From an uncultured Clostridia bacterium (GTDB taxonomy: Bacteria; Bacillota; Clostridia; TANB77; CAG-508), in assembly GCA_934129785.1 (NCBI GenBank), contig CAKOWW010000013.1, forward strand, positions 1 through 48,057: a DNA stretch of 48,057 nucleotides. The letters are read 5' to 3'. Below, one piece after another: positions 26,555 to 34,314 of this stretch. The notes under the pieces are model-generated. The model was not told the origin of the DNA. It ran no database searches and saw only the letters and a list, made by a program, of their open reading frames with translations. Made by a program: the position numbers and the translations under genes. Numbering within the stretch: the first letter of the stretch is position 1; every line of letters starts with the position of its first letter.

Positions 26555-27220
26555 ATGAAAAAAATAATCGATGGAATGGGAGAAATAGAGTTTGGAAGAT
26601 TTTATAACAAGAAAAATAAAATTATTTCTTCTTTAAAAGAAACACCAATTATAGATAGTGAAAAAATAGAAACAGTTTCATTAAAGCAAGCTGAAAAACT
26701 ACTTGACAATGAATATATATTTAATCTTGTACAACATAGAGACGAAATTAATATTTATAAAACTAATCCTATTAATTTACTATCTAAATATAGATTTGAT
26801 GTATTTGTAAAATACTACTATGTAAAATCATATATTGAAAATTCTAATTTAGATGAAGCTACAGAAATATATTTATCACACATAAAAGCATTTAACAATT
26901 TTCATGAGCCTGATGGAAGAAAAAACAATGCAAAAGACTTTATAATAAAGTTTAATTCTCTTATAGAAAATGTTAAAACCTGTAAAAAAATAGATAAAAC
27001 TATAATTCCAATTAGTATTACAGGAATACCTATTGATGGAGCTCATAGAATTGCGATAGCATTGTATTTTAACTTAAAAATACAATATTGCGTTTTCGAT
27101 TTATTAGATGGAAAATATGATGAAGCATTTTTTCTACAAAGAGGAATGCCACATAAATATGTTAAAAAAATAAAAAATATTAAAAATATGACACTAACTA
27201 AAGATGAAGATTTAACCTAG
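26555..27220 (+). CDS. Protein of unknown function with ParB/sulfiredoxin-like motif
   Basis: 221 residues, no signal or membrane segment. The only recognisable element is ISITGIPIDGAHRIAIALYF (about 150-169), resembling the nucleotide-binding GxxRxxA motif of ParB/sulfiredoxin-fold domains; small proteins with a DGAHR motif occur in surface-glycan and nucleotide-sugar clusters. The gene begins a set running in one direction with a GT2 transferase and a small kinase, so a role in modifying a glycan or nucleotide is plausible but inferred. The ribosome binding site (AAAAGGTAACG) is modest. Confidence 0.5.
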   Translation: MKKIIDGMGEIEFGRFYNKKNKIISSLKETPIIDSEKIETVSLKQAEKLLDNEYIFNLVQHRDEINIYKTNPINLLSKYRFDVFVKYYYVKSYIENSNLDEATEIYLSHIKAFNNFHEPDGRKNNAKDFIIKFNSLIENVKTCKKIDKTIIPISITGIPIDGAHRIAIALYFNLKIQYCVFDLLDGKYDEAFFLQRGMPHKYVKKIKNIKNMTLTKDEDLT

Positions 27221-27255
27221 AGTTATATCTTCATCTTTTATATGGAGGAAAAATC

Positions 27256-28683
27256 ATGAGTATCGTAATATATTATACAATTTTACTTTTAGAAATTTTA
27301 AATGGATTTTGGTGCTTTGTAAGAGGCTTTAAATACCTATATAAACAAAATAAAGGAACTAAGAATGTGGTAAAGCAAAATGGGGGAAAATCAAATATTC
27401 TTATTGTTATTCCGTGTTTGAGAGAACAAGGCATTATTGTTCAAACACTGAATTATTTTCTAAAATTAATTAAAAATTTTAATAATGTTAAAATTTTAAT
27501 TGTAACAACGCAAAAAGAAGAATTTGAGAAAAAAAGCAACTTGAACCTAAAAAATCAGCTTATAAAAGATGTCAAAAATAATATGGAATTACAAAAATTA
27601 GTTAATAAATATAATAAAATATTATCTACAAATGAAATTAAAGAAATTTTAAAATATAGAAAGTTAGATAATATAGAAGAAATTATAAACAATAAAATTC
27701 AAAATTCAAAAACTACTAGTGCTTTGATAGATGAATTTATAGCTCAAAAGCATTTAGAAGAAAAAGTATATCATTATCATTATCCAAAAAATGAAGGAAT
27801 TATGGCAGATCAGCTAAATTATGTATTAAATAAATTTGAATTTAAAGATGAAAAAAACTATTACTTTTCTGTTTATAATGCGGACAGTATTCCAAATAAA
27901 AATACAATTAAAGAAGTTTTAGAAACTATAAATAAAAAAGGTAATCCTGAAGTTATACAACAATATTCTGTTCCAATAAGTAATTGGAATGAATTATCTA
28001 ACTTAATGAAAGGTTTTTCTATATATCAAGCTAACTTTGAACTTAGGTATGGATTAATAAATTCATATTTTACTAATAAATTATTGTATACATATGTAGT
28101 TGGACATGGAATGTATATTAGGGTTGATATATTAAAGCAAATTGGAGGATTTGAAAATAAATATTGGTGTGAAGATATATATATGAGTTATGTATTAAGA
28201 AATAAAGGAATACCAATTTATCCTATAAAAACGCTAGAAATTATGCAATCACCGCAATATTTATCTATATTAACAAAGCAAAATGCAGTATGGTTTAAAA
28301 CTTCATTTGAATGTTTGAAAATTTTTAAAGATGTTTTTAAACAAAATAGAAAAATAGATCTAAATAGTATAGGTTGGTTAATTCAAAGAATAAGAATGAA
28401 CATAACATGGTTGGGCATACCAATAGCATTTTTATATACACTTATAATATCTATGTTAAATAAAAGTATTACAATGTTTTGTATATCTGTACTAGCTTAT
28501 GTTTTAATGATTGCATTAGAATATGGAAGCACAATTATTTTAATTGAAAAATTAACAAATATAACTTTAAAAAATAAGATAAAAGTTTTGGTTAATACAT
28601 TAGTTGCAACTACAATTTCAAATATAGGACCAATATATTCTTTAATATCACAAAAGAAAGAAAAATATAAAACAGTGAGGTAG
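27256..28683 (+). CDS. Membrane glycosyltransferase, family 2 (CESA-like)
   Basis: 475 residues. One N-terminal helix (3-20), a cytoplasmic GT-A domain, and two to four C-terminal helices (about 385-460). GT2 features: NILIVIPCLREQGIIVQTL, YNADSIPNKNTI (DxD-like metal site), GHGMYIRVDILKQIGGF and the catalytic-base region YWCEDIYMSYVLRNKG. A Lys/Asn-rich insertion of about 70 residues splits the Rossmann half. It probably transfers a sugar at the membrane; donor and acceptor are unknown. Codons end in T more often than in the housekeeping genes, consistent with accessory origin. Confidence 0.78.
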   Translation: MSIVIYYTILLLEILNGFWCFVRGFKYLYKQNKGTKNVVKQNGGKSNILIVIPCLREQGIIVQTLNYFLKLIKNFNNVKILIVTTQKEEFEKKSNLNLKNQLIKDVKNNMELQKLVNKYNKILSTNEIKEILKYRKLDNIEEIINNKIQNSKTTSALIDEFIAQKHLEEKVYHYHYPKNEGIMADQLNYVLNKFEFKDEKNYYFSVYNADSIPNKNTIKEVLETINKKGNPEVIQQYSVPISNWNELSNLMKGFSIYQANFELRYGLINSYFTNKLLYTYVVGHGMYIRVDILKQIGGFENKYWCEDIYMSYVLRNKGIPIYPIKTLEIMQSPQYLSILTKQNAVWFKTSFECLKIFKDVFKQNRKIDLNSIGWLIQRIRMNITWLGIPIAFLYTLIISMLNKSITMFCISVLAYVLMIALEYGSTIILIEKLTNITLKNKIKVLVNTLVATTISNIGPIYSLISQKKEKYKTVR

Positions 28684-28691
28684 GAATAAAT

Positions 28692-29316
28692 ATGAATAGA
28701 GGAAAAATAATTGTAGTAGAAGGACCTTCTAATTCAGGAAAAACAACAACTTGTCAAAATATGAAGAATTATTCTAATTGTGTAGTAATAGATGAATGTA
28801 TGGTATATGAAAAAAATCCTCCTAGGCCATCTAAGAGTTATGAGCAAGAATTACAAAATCAAGAGTTCTTTTTTGAAGTAGAAAAAAGAAGAATGAAAAA
28901 AGCAACTAAACTTGCTTTGGAAGGAAAAAATGTTATTTTAGATAGATGTGGATTATCTATAGTTGCAATTAGTTATGCATTTGAAAAATTAGGAAAATAT
29001 TCAACTTGTAAACATGCGATGCGGTCTATATGAAAAATTGGTTAAAGATAATACATTATTACAACCAGATGAATATATATTTTTATGTACGGATAACAAT
29101 AGTACAATTGAAAGAAATGAAACAAGAGAAAAAGAATTATCAAAATCTTGGATTGATGCTTCTTTTACAGATTATCAAAATGAATTTTATGAAATGTCAG
29201 CAAGAAAAATACCTAATAGTAGAAGTATATCTACTAATGGAAAAAATAAAACATATGTAAGTGAAATTATTGCAGAAATTTTAAATGTGCAAGAATTAGA
29301 AGATAAAGATTTATAA
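28692..29316 (+). CDS. P-loop small-molecule (thymidylate-kinase-like) kinase, read through a +1 frameshift at CGG
   Basis: 207 residues. P-loop GPSNSGKT at 11-18 after a hydrophobic beta strand; VILDRCGLSIVAISYAF resembles the Asp-Arg of thymidylate/deoxynucleoside kinases; FLCTDNNSTIERNETREK has the look of a lid with basic residues. At 29022 the frame must move +1 at CGG to join the P-loop half (110 residues) to the lid half (97 residues); each half alone would be useless. ATG 28692 is 8 bp after the GT2 stop. The substrate is unknown: nucleoside, nucleotide or sugar. Confidence 0.72.
29022..29024 (+). other. CGG +1 recoding site in the kinase gene
   Basis: Zero frame GCG ATG CGG TCT ATA TGA; skipping C29022 gives ATG-GGT-CTA-TAT-GAA-AAA-TTG and a frame open to 29316. 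Confidence 0.78.
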
Positions 29317-29393
29317 AAATGTTGATAAAAAAGATTAAATATAATAAAATATTGAAAAACATAAATGATTATATATAAATTGGAGGAATGAAT

Positions 29394-29921
29394 ATGGCAA
29401 CATTTTATTTAATTAGACATGGTAAACCAGATTATACATATGGAGATACACATGGATTTATAGGACAAGGTCATGATTTTGCACCATTAAAAGAAGAAAA
29501 TATAAAAGATGTTATAAAGACATCAAAAGATGCTAGACTAAAAAATGCACAAATTATTGTAACATCACCATATACAAGAGCATTGCAAACAGCTAGTATA
29601 ATATCAAAAGAAACAGGAATTGACATTGTAGTTGAACCAGATATTAGAGAATGGCAACCAGACCTTACATACCAGTACAAAAACAGTGAAGAAATGAAAG
29701 AATATTATAATGATTATATTAAAAATAATGGGATTTATCCAACTAATGAAAAAAGAAAATGGGAAACAAAAGAACACTTAAGAAACAGAGGTATGTCTGT
29801 TATTGATAAATATAAAGAAAAATATGATACAATAATTGTAGTTGCTCATAAAATGTTATTTCAATCTATCTGCGATTGTGGAGATATGAAACCAGCTGAA
29901 ATTTTTGAGACTACTTTTTAA
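29394..29921 (+). CDS. Histidine phosphatase (phosphoglycerate-mutase-like) family protein
   Basis: 175 residues from ATG 29394; the ATG at 29388 overlaps its own ribosome binding site TGGAGGAATG. The catalytic RHG is in FYLIRHGKPDY (residues 6-8 of the motif region), with the second phosphate-binding Arg in TSPYTRALQTA, acid Glu in EPDIREW, and His in IIVVAHKMLFQSI. Likely a small-molecule phosphatase. It lies between a kinase and an HD-domain protein, which suggests a shared phosphorylated metabolite. Confidence 0.85.
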   Translation: MATFYLIRHGKPDYTYGDTHGFIGQGHDFAPLKEENIKDVIKTSKDARLKNAQIIVTSPYTRALQTASIISKETGIDIVVEPDIREWQPDLTYQYKNSEEMKEYYNDYIKNNGIYPTNEKRKWETKEHLRNRGMSVIDKYKEKYDTIIVVAHKMLFQSICDCGDMKPAEIFETTF

Positions 29922-29947
29922 ACTAAAATATAAATGGAGAAAAATGA

Positions 29948-30997
29948 ATGAAAGAATATTTCGAAAATTTAAATGAAACAATAAAAGAATATTTTAAAGT
30001 TCTATCAGATGAAGTACCAGATTTTTTATATGACTATATAAATACAACTGCAATGCAGAGAATAGACAAAATCGGTTGTGCTTGTGGAACAGACTATATA
30101 AAAATATTTAATAATAATTTTTTTTATTCAAATCTGGAACATAGTATAGGAGTTGCTTTAATTATTTGGAACTTTACAAAAGATAAAAAGCAAACAATTG
30201 CTGGACTTTTTCATGACATTAGTACACCTGTATTTAAACATTGTATTGATTTTATGAATGGAGACCATCAAACACAGGAATCTACGGAAGAATTAACAAC
30301 ATATATGATAAAAAATTCAAAAGAAATAATGGACTTGCTAGAAAGAGACAACATAAAATTAGACGAAGTGGACGATTATCATATATATCCAATAGCAGAT
30401 AATGATACTCCAAAATTATCAGCAGATAGATTAGAATATACTTTTGCAAATGGACTATATTTAAAAAAAGTTTGGAATGTACAAAAAATAAAGAAAATTT
30501 ACTCTAATATCGAAATACAAATAAATGAGGATGGAGTAAGAGAATTAGGTTTTAAGGATAAAAAAATAGCAGAAGAATTTATAGAAGGAGCAAGTCAATT
30601 ATGGTCATTATGGGCATCAAATGAAGATAAATTGGCAATGCAATTTTTAGCAGATACTGTAAGGAAAATGTCTGAAGAAAATTTTTTAACTAAAAAAGAT
30701 TTGTATACTTTATCTGAGAAAGAAGTAATAGATAGAATAGAAAATTGTGCCAATGAAAAGATTTCAAAATGCTTTAAATTATTTAGAAACTCAACTAAAA
30801 TATCAGAAAGTGATTCTCCTGTTTTGGATAAATATTGCGTTAGTATAACTACTAAAAGAAGATATATAGTTCCATTAGTAAAATATGATAATTCTTATAA
30901 AAGAATAAATGAAATTTCAGTTTTGGCCAAAGAAAAAATAAATGATTATTTGAATTTTAAAACTAAAAAATATGCATATTTAGATTTTGACTTTTGA
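29948..30997 (+). CDS. HD-domain phosphohydrolase
   Basis: 349 residues. The metal site is readable: His65 in SNLEHSIGVALIIW, His89-Asp90 in AGLFHDISTPVFKH, and a downstream Asp in LSADRLEYTF. The layout resembles dGTPase/SpoT-related HD enzymes that act on nucleotides. The start ATG 29948 has only GGAGAAAA ahead. Last gene of the cluster; a terminator follows. Confidence 0.82.
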   Translation: MKEYFENLNETIKEYFKVLSDEVPDFLYDYINTTAMQRIDKIGCACGTDYIKIFNNNFFYSNLEHSIGVALIIWNFTKDKKQTIAGLFHDISTPVFKHCIDFMNGDHQTQESTEELTTYMIKNSKEIMDLLERDNIKLDEVDDYHIYPIADNDTPKLSADRLEYTFANGLYLKKVWNVQKIKKIYSNIEIQINEDGVRELGFKDKKIAEEFIEGASQLWSLWASNEDKLAMQFLADTVRKMSEENFLTKKDLYTLSEKEVIDRIENCANEKISKCFKLFRNSTKISESDSPVLDKYCVSITTKRRYIVPLVKYDNSYKRINEISVLAKEKINDYLNFKTKKYAYLDFDF

Positions 30998-31030
30998 TAT
31001 AATCTATATGCTTAAATAAAACTAGTTAAT

Positions 31031-31079
31031 TTAATAAGTCAGTAAAGCTGGCTTATTTTTAGTATAAAACAAATTTTAA
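31031..31079 (+). repeat. 49-bp direct repeat, left copy (with terminator hairpin)
   Basis: Identical to 34167-34215. It contains the hairpin ATAAGTCAG TAAAG CTGGCTTAT followed by TTTT, i.e. a terminator for the HD gene. The two copies, 3136 bp apart, bracket the three cassette genes. Confidence 0.85.
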
Positions 31080-31106
31080 TTAGAATAGTAATTTTCAATG
31101 TAATAT

Positions 31107-31135
31107 TTGACAAAATTAACATAACGTATTATAAT
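31107..31135 (+). promoter_or_regulatory. Promoter of cassette 1
   Basis: TTGACA (31107-31112), 17-bp spacer, TATAAT (31130-31135). Confidence 0.85.
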
Positions 31136-31144
31136 GTAAATAAT

Positions 31145-31190
31145 ATGGCTCAAGAAGCTATATTGTATGTAAGCCTCGAGTTTACAACAG
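31145..31190 (+). ncRNA. Structured leader RNA of cassette 1
   Basis: Two hairpins: TGGCT CAAGA AGCTA, then GTAAGC CTCGA GTTTAC. The same two-hairpin layout precedes cassettes 2 and 3 with base changes that keep pairing. Function unknown. Confidence 0.5.
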
Positions 31191-31224
31191 GGAATTGACA
31201 GATGAAAAATTAGGAGGTAAAAAA

Positions 31225-31602
31225 ATGAAAAAAAATGAAGTTTTTTTTGAAGTCAAAAGAAATGTCAAAGGCGTAGCTGAGGGAACAGTGTTAGAATTTA
31301 TTGGATTTCTTAAGCCTAAAGGACCTAGAGATTCAAAAAATCCTAGACCTTGTAAGTTTCTATTTCTAACGGAAGACGGTTTTCCTATAATGCTTGATTA
31401 TAATCACATTCGCAAAAGCGATAAAGTGATTGAACAACCCAAAGAACTTAAACCTGGATGCATTGTGGAATGCATCCAACCGGAAAGTAAGCTTTATGGG
31501 GAAAGGCTAGTGGTGGAGGCTGTAGAAGGCTTAACCATCATTGCGAAGACAGAAGGAGGAGAAATAATGAAAATTGACATTTTTAGTATTAAAGTCGTAT
31601 AA
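31225..31602 (+). CDS. Cassette 1 protein, unknown function (no internal repeats)
   Basis: 125 residues from ATG 31225, chosen because TAGGAGGT ends 7 bp before; an in-frame ORF start at 31195 lacks a site. No signal peptide or membrane segment. N-terminal half (NEVFFEVKRNVKGVAEGT, then FLFLTEDGFPIML) is beta-rich; the C-terminal half KELKPGCIVECIQPES ... LVVEAVEGLTI ... IDIFSIKVV is shared with cassettes 2 and 3 and looks like a small beta barrel. I do not recognise the family. It probably represents the unexpanded form of the longer repeat proteins downstream. Confidence 0.65.
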   Translation: MKKNEVFFEVKRNVKGVAEGTVLEFIGFLKPKGPRDSKNPRPCKFLFLTEDGFPIMLDYNHIRKSDKVIEQPKELKPGCIVECIQPESKLYGERLVVEAVEGLTIIAKTEGGEIMKIDIFSIKVV

Positions 31603-31656
31603 AGCTTTAATACTAAAAACGGAATGTAAAAGATTTTATAAAAAAATTTCAACATT

Positions 31657-31690
31657 AACGGGAGAAATTATCCCGTTTTTGTTTTTTTAT
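31657..31690 (+). terminator. Terminator of cassette 1
   Basis: AACGGGA (31657-31663) pairs with TCCCGTT (31671-31677), then a T-run. The same terminator follows cassettes 2 and 3. Confidence 0.85.
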
Positions 31691-31811
31691 GTTAAATATA
31701 TTATTAGAAAATTTACTAATAAAATAAAATTCAATATAAGACAAACTCGAAATACTTGACATGAATCAGTTCGAAAATGGATACAAACGAATAAAATCTC
31801 TCACATAGGAT

Positions 31812-31840
31812 TTGACAAAATCAACATAATATGGTACGAT
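31812..31840 (+). promoter_or_regulatory. Promoter of cassette 2
   Basis: TTGACA (31812-31817), 17-bp spacer, TACGAT (31835-31840). Confidence 0.75.
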
Positions 31841-31848
31841 ATAGGCAT

Positions 31849-31895
31849 GTAGTTCAAGAAACTATATAATATAGTAAACCTCGTGTTTGCATGAA
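31849..31895 (+). ncRNA. Structured leader RNA of cassette 2
   Basis: TAGTT CAAGA AACTA, then GTAAAC CTCGT GTTTGC. Relative to cassette 1, stem bases change but pair, while the loops CAAGA and CTCG are kept. Confidence 0.5.
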
Positions 31896-31936
31896 GATTT
31901 TGGCTTTTTAATAAAAAAATTTTGGAGGTAAATAAT

Positions 31937-32815
31937 ATGAAAATTTATTATAAAGACAAACGAAACAAAGAAGTTTTAGAGTATGTTGATATTTTAGTGT
32001 GCACAAGATGCAGATTAATCGTTCCTAAATTTTCTCGTGAAAGGGAAGCTGGTTATTATGCGTACATAGTTAAATATACAAATAGTGATGAATTAGATGA
32101 AGATGAATTAAAAGATTTTATGTCTCTTCTTCAGAAGGCAGCTGCTTGTTATGTGCACAGAGTTAAATGTACAAATAGTGATGAATTAAAAGATTTTATG
32201 TCTCTTCTTCAGAAGGTAACTGATTATTATGAGCATAGAGTTAAATGTACAAATAGTGATGAATTAAAATATGATGAATTAAATGATTTTATGTTTCTTC
32301 TTCAGAAGGTAGCTGATTATTATGTGTACAGAGTTAAATGTACAAATAGTGATGAATTAAAAGATGATGAATTAAATGATTTTATGTTTCTTCTTCAGAA
32401 GGCAACTGACTATTATGTGCACAGAGTTAAATGTACAAATAGTGATGAATTAAAATATGATGAATTAAATGGTTTTATATTTCTTCTTAAGAAGGTAGTG
32501 GGTCATTATGTGTACAGAGTTAAATGTACAAATAGTGATGAACTAAAGTATAAAAAATTAAATAATTTTGTGTTTCTTCTTAAGAAGGCGGACGGTTCTT
32601 TTACGTACAGACATCCAGATTTAGTTGAATATACAGAGGATGAGATTCATTCTAAAGAACTTAAACCAGGTTGTGTTGTGGAATGTATCAAACCGGAAAG
32701 TGAGCTCTATGGGGAAAAGTTAGTAGTGGAGGATGTAGAAGGCTTAACCATTATTGTGAAGACAGATGAAGGAGGAAGAAAGGAAATTGACATTTTTAGT
32801 ATTAGAGTTGTATAA
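31937..32815 (+). CDS. Cassette 2 repeat protein, unknown function
   Basis: 292 residues from ATG 31937 (TTGGAGGT 9 bp upstream). N-terminus MKIYYKDKRNKEVLEYVDIL is shared with cassette 3. About residues 40-220 are six tandem copies of a roughly 31-residue unit (93 bp) of the form TNSDELKYDELNDFMFLLQK plus a short YYVYRVKC end; one copy is shorter. The last unit passes into DGSFTYRHPDLVEYTEDE and the common C-terminal domain KELKPGCVVECIKPES ... IDIFSIRVV. No signal peptide. Each unit holds one Cys and many Asp/Glu. The repeats look like expansion of one strand-helix element present once in cassette 1. Family not recognised. Confidence 0.65.
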   Translation: MKIYYKDKRNKEVLEYVDILVCTRCRLIVPKFSREREAGYYAYIVKYTNSDELDEDELKDFMSLLQKAAACYVHRVKCTNSDELKDFMSLLQKVTDYYEHRVKCTNSDELKYDELNDFMFLLQKVADYYVYRVKCTNSDELKDDELNDFMFLLQKATDYYVHRVKCTNSDELKYDELNGFIFLLKKVVGHYVYRVKCTNSDELKYKKLNNFVFLLKKADGSFTYRHPDLVEYTEDEIHSKELKPGCVVECIKPESELYGEKLVVEDVEGLTIIVKTDEGGRKEIDIFSIRVV

Positions 32816-32870
32816 GACTTTAATACTAAAAGAAAACTGAATGTAAAAGATTTTATGAAAAATTTCAACA

Positions 32871-32903
32871 AAAACGGGAAAAATTATCCCGTTTTTGTTT
32901 TTT
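32871..32903 (+). terminator. Terminator of cassette 2
   Basis: AAAACGGGA (32871-32879) pairs with TCCCGTTTT (32887-32895), then T-rich. Confidence 0.85.
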
Positions 32904-33027
32904 ATGTTTAAATATATTATTAGAAAATTTACTAATAAAATAAAATTCAATATTAGATAAACTTGAAATATTTGACATGAATTAGTTCGAAAAGGCTTAC
33001 AAACGAAAAAAAACTTTCACATAGGAT

Positions 33028-33056
33028 TTGACAAAATTAACATAATATGATACGAT
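33028..33056 (+). promoter_or_regulatory. Promoter of cassette 3
   Basis: TTGACA (33028-33033), 17-bp spacer, TACGAT (33051-33056). Confidence 0.75.
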
Positions 33057-33064
33057 ATAGGCGT

Positions 33065-33111
33065 GTAGTTCAAGAAACTATATAATATAGTAAACCTCGT
33101 GTTTACATGAA
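33065..33111 (+). ncRNA. Structured leader RNA of cassette 3
   Basis: TAGTT CAAGA AACTA, then GTAAAC CTCGT GTTTAC; near-identical to the cassette 2 leader. Confidence 0.5.
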
Positions 33112-33153
33112 GATTTTTGGCTTTTTAATAAAAAAATTTTGGAGGTAAATAAT

Positions 33154-34065
33154 ATGAAAATTTATTATAAAGACAAACGAAACAAAGAAGTTTTAGAGTA
33201 TGTTGGTATTTTAGAGTTCGGAAGCTCCATTGGAAGATTTGCTAAAGGTTCTTATAAGAAGGCACCTATGTTAGAGATGAGAAGAGTTGAACGTACAAAG
33301 AGTGATGAATTAGAAGAGGAAAAATTAAAAGATTTTATGTCTCTTCTTCAGAAGGCAGCTGGTTTATATGTGCACAGACTTATTTGTACAAAGAGTGATG
33401 AATTAGAAGATGATGAATTAAAAGATTTTATGTTTCTTCTTCAGAGGGTAGCTGGTATATATGTGCAAAGACTTAAAAGTACAAAGAGAGATTATTTAAA
33501 AGATGATGAATTAAAAGATTTTATGTTTCTTCTTCAGAGGATAGCTGGTATATATGTGCACAGAGTTAAATGTACAAAGAGTGATAAATTAAAAGATGAT
33601 GAATTAAATGATTTTATGTTTCTTCTTAAGAAGGTAGCTGGTTATTATGTGTACAGAGTTAAATGTACAAAAAGTGATGAATTAGAAGATGATAAATTAA
33701 ATGATTTTATGTTTCTTCTTAAGAAGGTAGCTAGTTATTATGTGTACAGAATTAAATGTACAAAGAGTGATGAATTAGATGATTATGAATTAGAAATACA
33801 TAAAAGAAAAACTGATTTTATGTTTCTTCTTCAGAAGGCAGACGGCTCTTTTACATACAGACATCCAGATCTAGTTGAATATACAGAGGATGAAATTCAT
33901 TCTAAAGAACTTAAACCGGGTTGCGTTGTGGAATGTATCAAACCGGAAAGTGTGCTTTATGGGAAAAAGTTAGTAGTGGAGGATGTAGAAGGCTTAACCA
34001 TCAGGGGGCTGACAGATGAAAGCAAAAGAAAGGAAATTGACATTTTTAGTATTAAAGTCGTATAA
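33154..34065 (+). CDS. Cassette 3 repeat protein, unknown function
   Basis: 303 residues from ATG 33154. Same architecture as cassette 2: N-terminal MKIYYKDKRNKEVLEYVGIL, six repeats of about 31 residues (form TKSDELEDDELKDFMFLLQK plus GIYVHRVKC), and the common C-terminal domain ending IDIFSIKVV. Repeats differ from cassette 2 in a consistent Asn-to-Lys change (TNSD to TKSD) in all copies, suggesting that units are homogenised within a gene. The final unit has an insertion (EIHKRKT). Function unknown. Confidence 0.65.
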   Translation: MKIYYKDKRNKEVLEYVGILEFGSSIGRFAKGSYKKAPMLEMRRVERTKSDELEEEKLKDFMSLLQKAAGLYVHRLICTKSDELEDDELKDFMFLLQRVAGIYVQRLKSTKRDYLKDDELKDFMFLLQRIAGIYVHRVKCTKSDKLKDDELNDFMFLLKKVAGYYVYRVKCTKSDELEDDKLNDFMFLLKKVASYYVYRIKCTKSDELDDYELEIHKRKTDFMFLLQKADGSFTYRHPDLVEYTEDEIHSKELKPGCVVECIKPESVLYGKKLVVEDVEGLTIRGLTDESKRKEIDIFSIKVV

Positions 34066-34128
34066 AGCTTTAAAGCTTTAATACTAAAAGAAAATTGAAT
34101 GTAAATGATTTTATAAAAAATTTCAACA

Positions 34129-34162
34129 AAAACGGGAAAAATTATCCCGTTTTTGTTTTTTT
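34129..34162 (+). terminator. Terminator of cassette 3
   Basis: AAAACGGGA (34129-34137) pairs with TCCCGTTTT (34145-34153), then a T-run. Confidence 0.85.
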
Positions 34163-34166
34163 AAAA

Positions 34167-34215
34167 TTAATAAGTCAGTAAAGCTGGCTTATTTTTAGTA
34201 TAAAACAAATTTTAA
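34167..34215 (+). repeat. 49-bp direct repeat, right copy
   Basis: Exact copy of 31031-31079, including its terminator hairpin. It sits only 5 bp after the cassette 3 terminator, giving two terminators in a row. Confidence 0.85.
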
Positions 34216-34314
34216 AAAATTGGCTAAGGCTAAATAAATATTTTACTTGTAAAATTTCACAAATTAGTGTAAAATACGATTAGATTGTAAATAATATTAG
34301 GAGGACAAAAAAAC

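Larger units (their letters stand above)
31603..31936 (+). repeat. Intercassette segment, repeated at 32816-33153
   Basis: The 334 bp between cassettes 1 and 2 and the 338 bp between cassettes 2 and 3 are alike almost throughout: terminator, an AT-rich stretch, promoter, leader and ribosome binding site (GGAGGTAAATAATATG) in the same order. This marks the cassettes as tandem segmental duplications. No other gene is visible here. Confidence 0.8.

Noticed and set aside
29030..29260. Separate 76-residue gene inside the kinase region
   Set aside because: It overlaps the shifted kinase frame, has no ribosome binding site, and reads a CGG in a frame that has no family resemblance.
32070..33850. 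CRISPR array or minisatellite without coding function
   Set aside because: The 93-bp units keep one reading frame, encode a regular peptide, and have no spacers.
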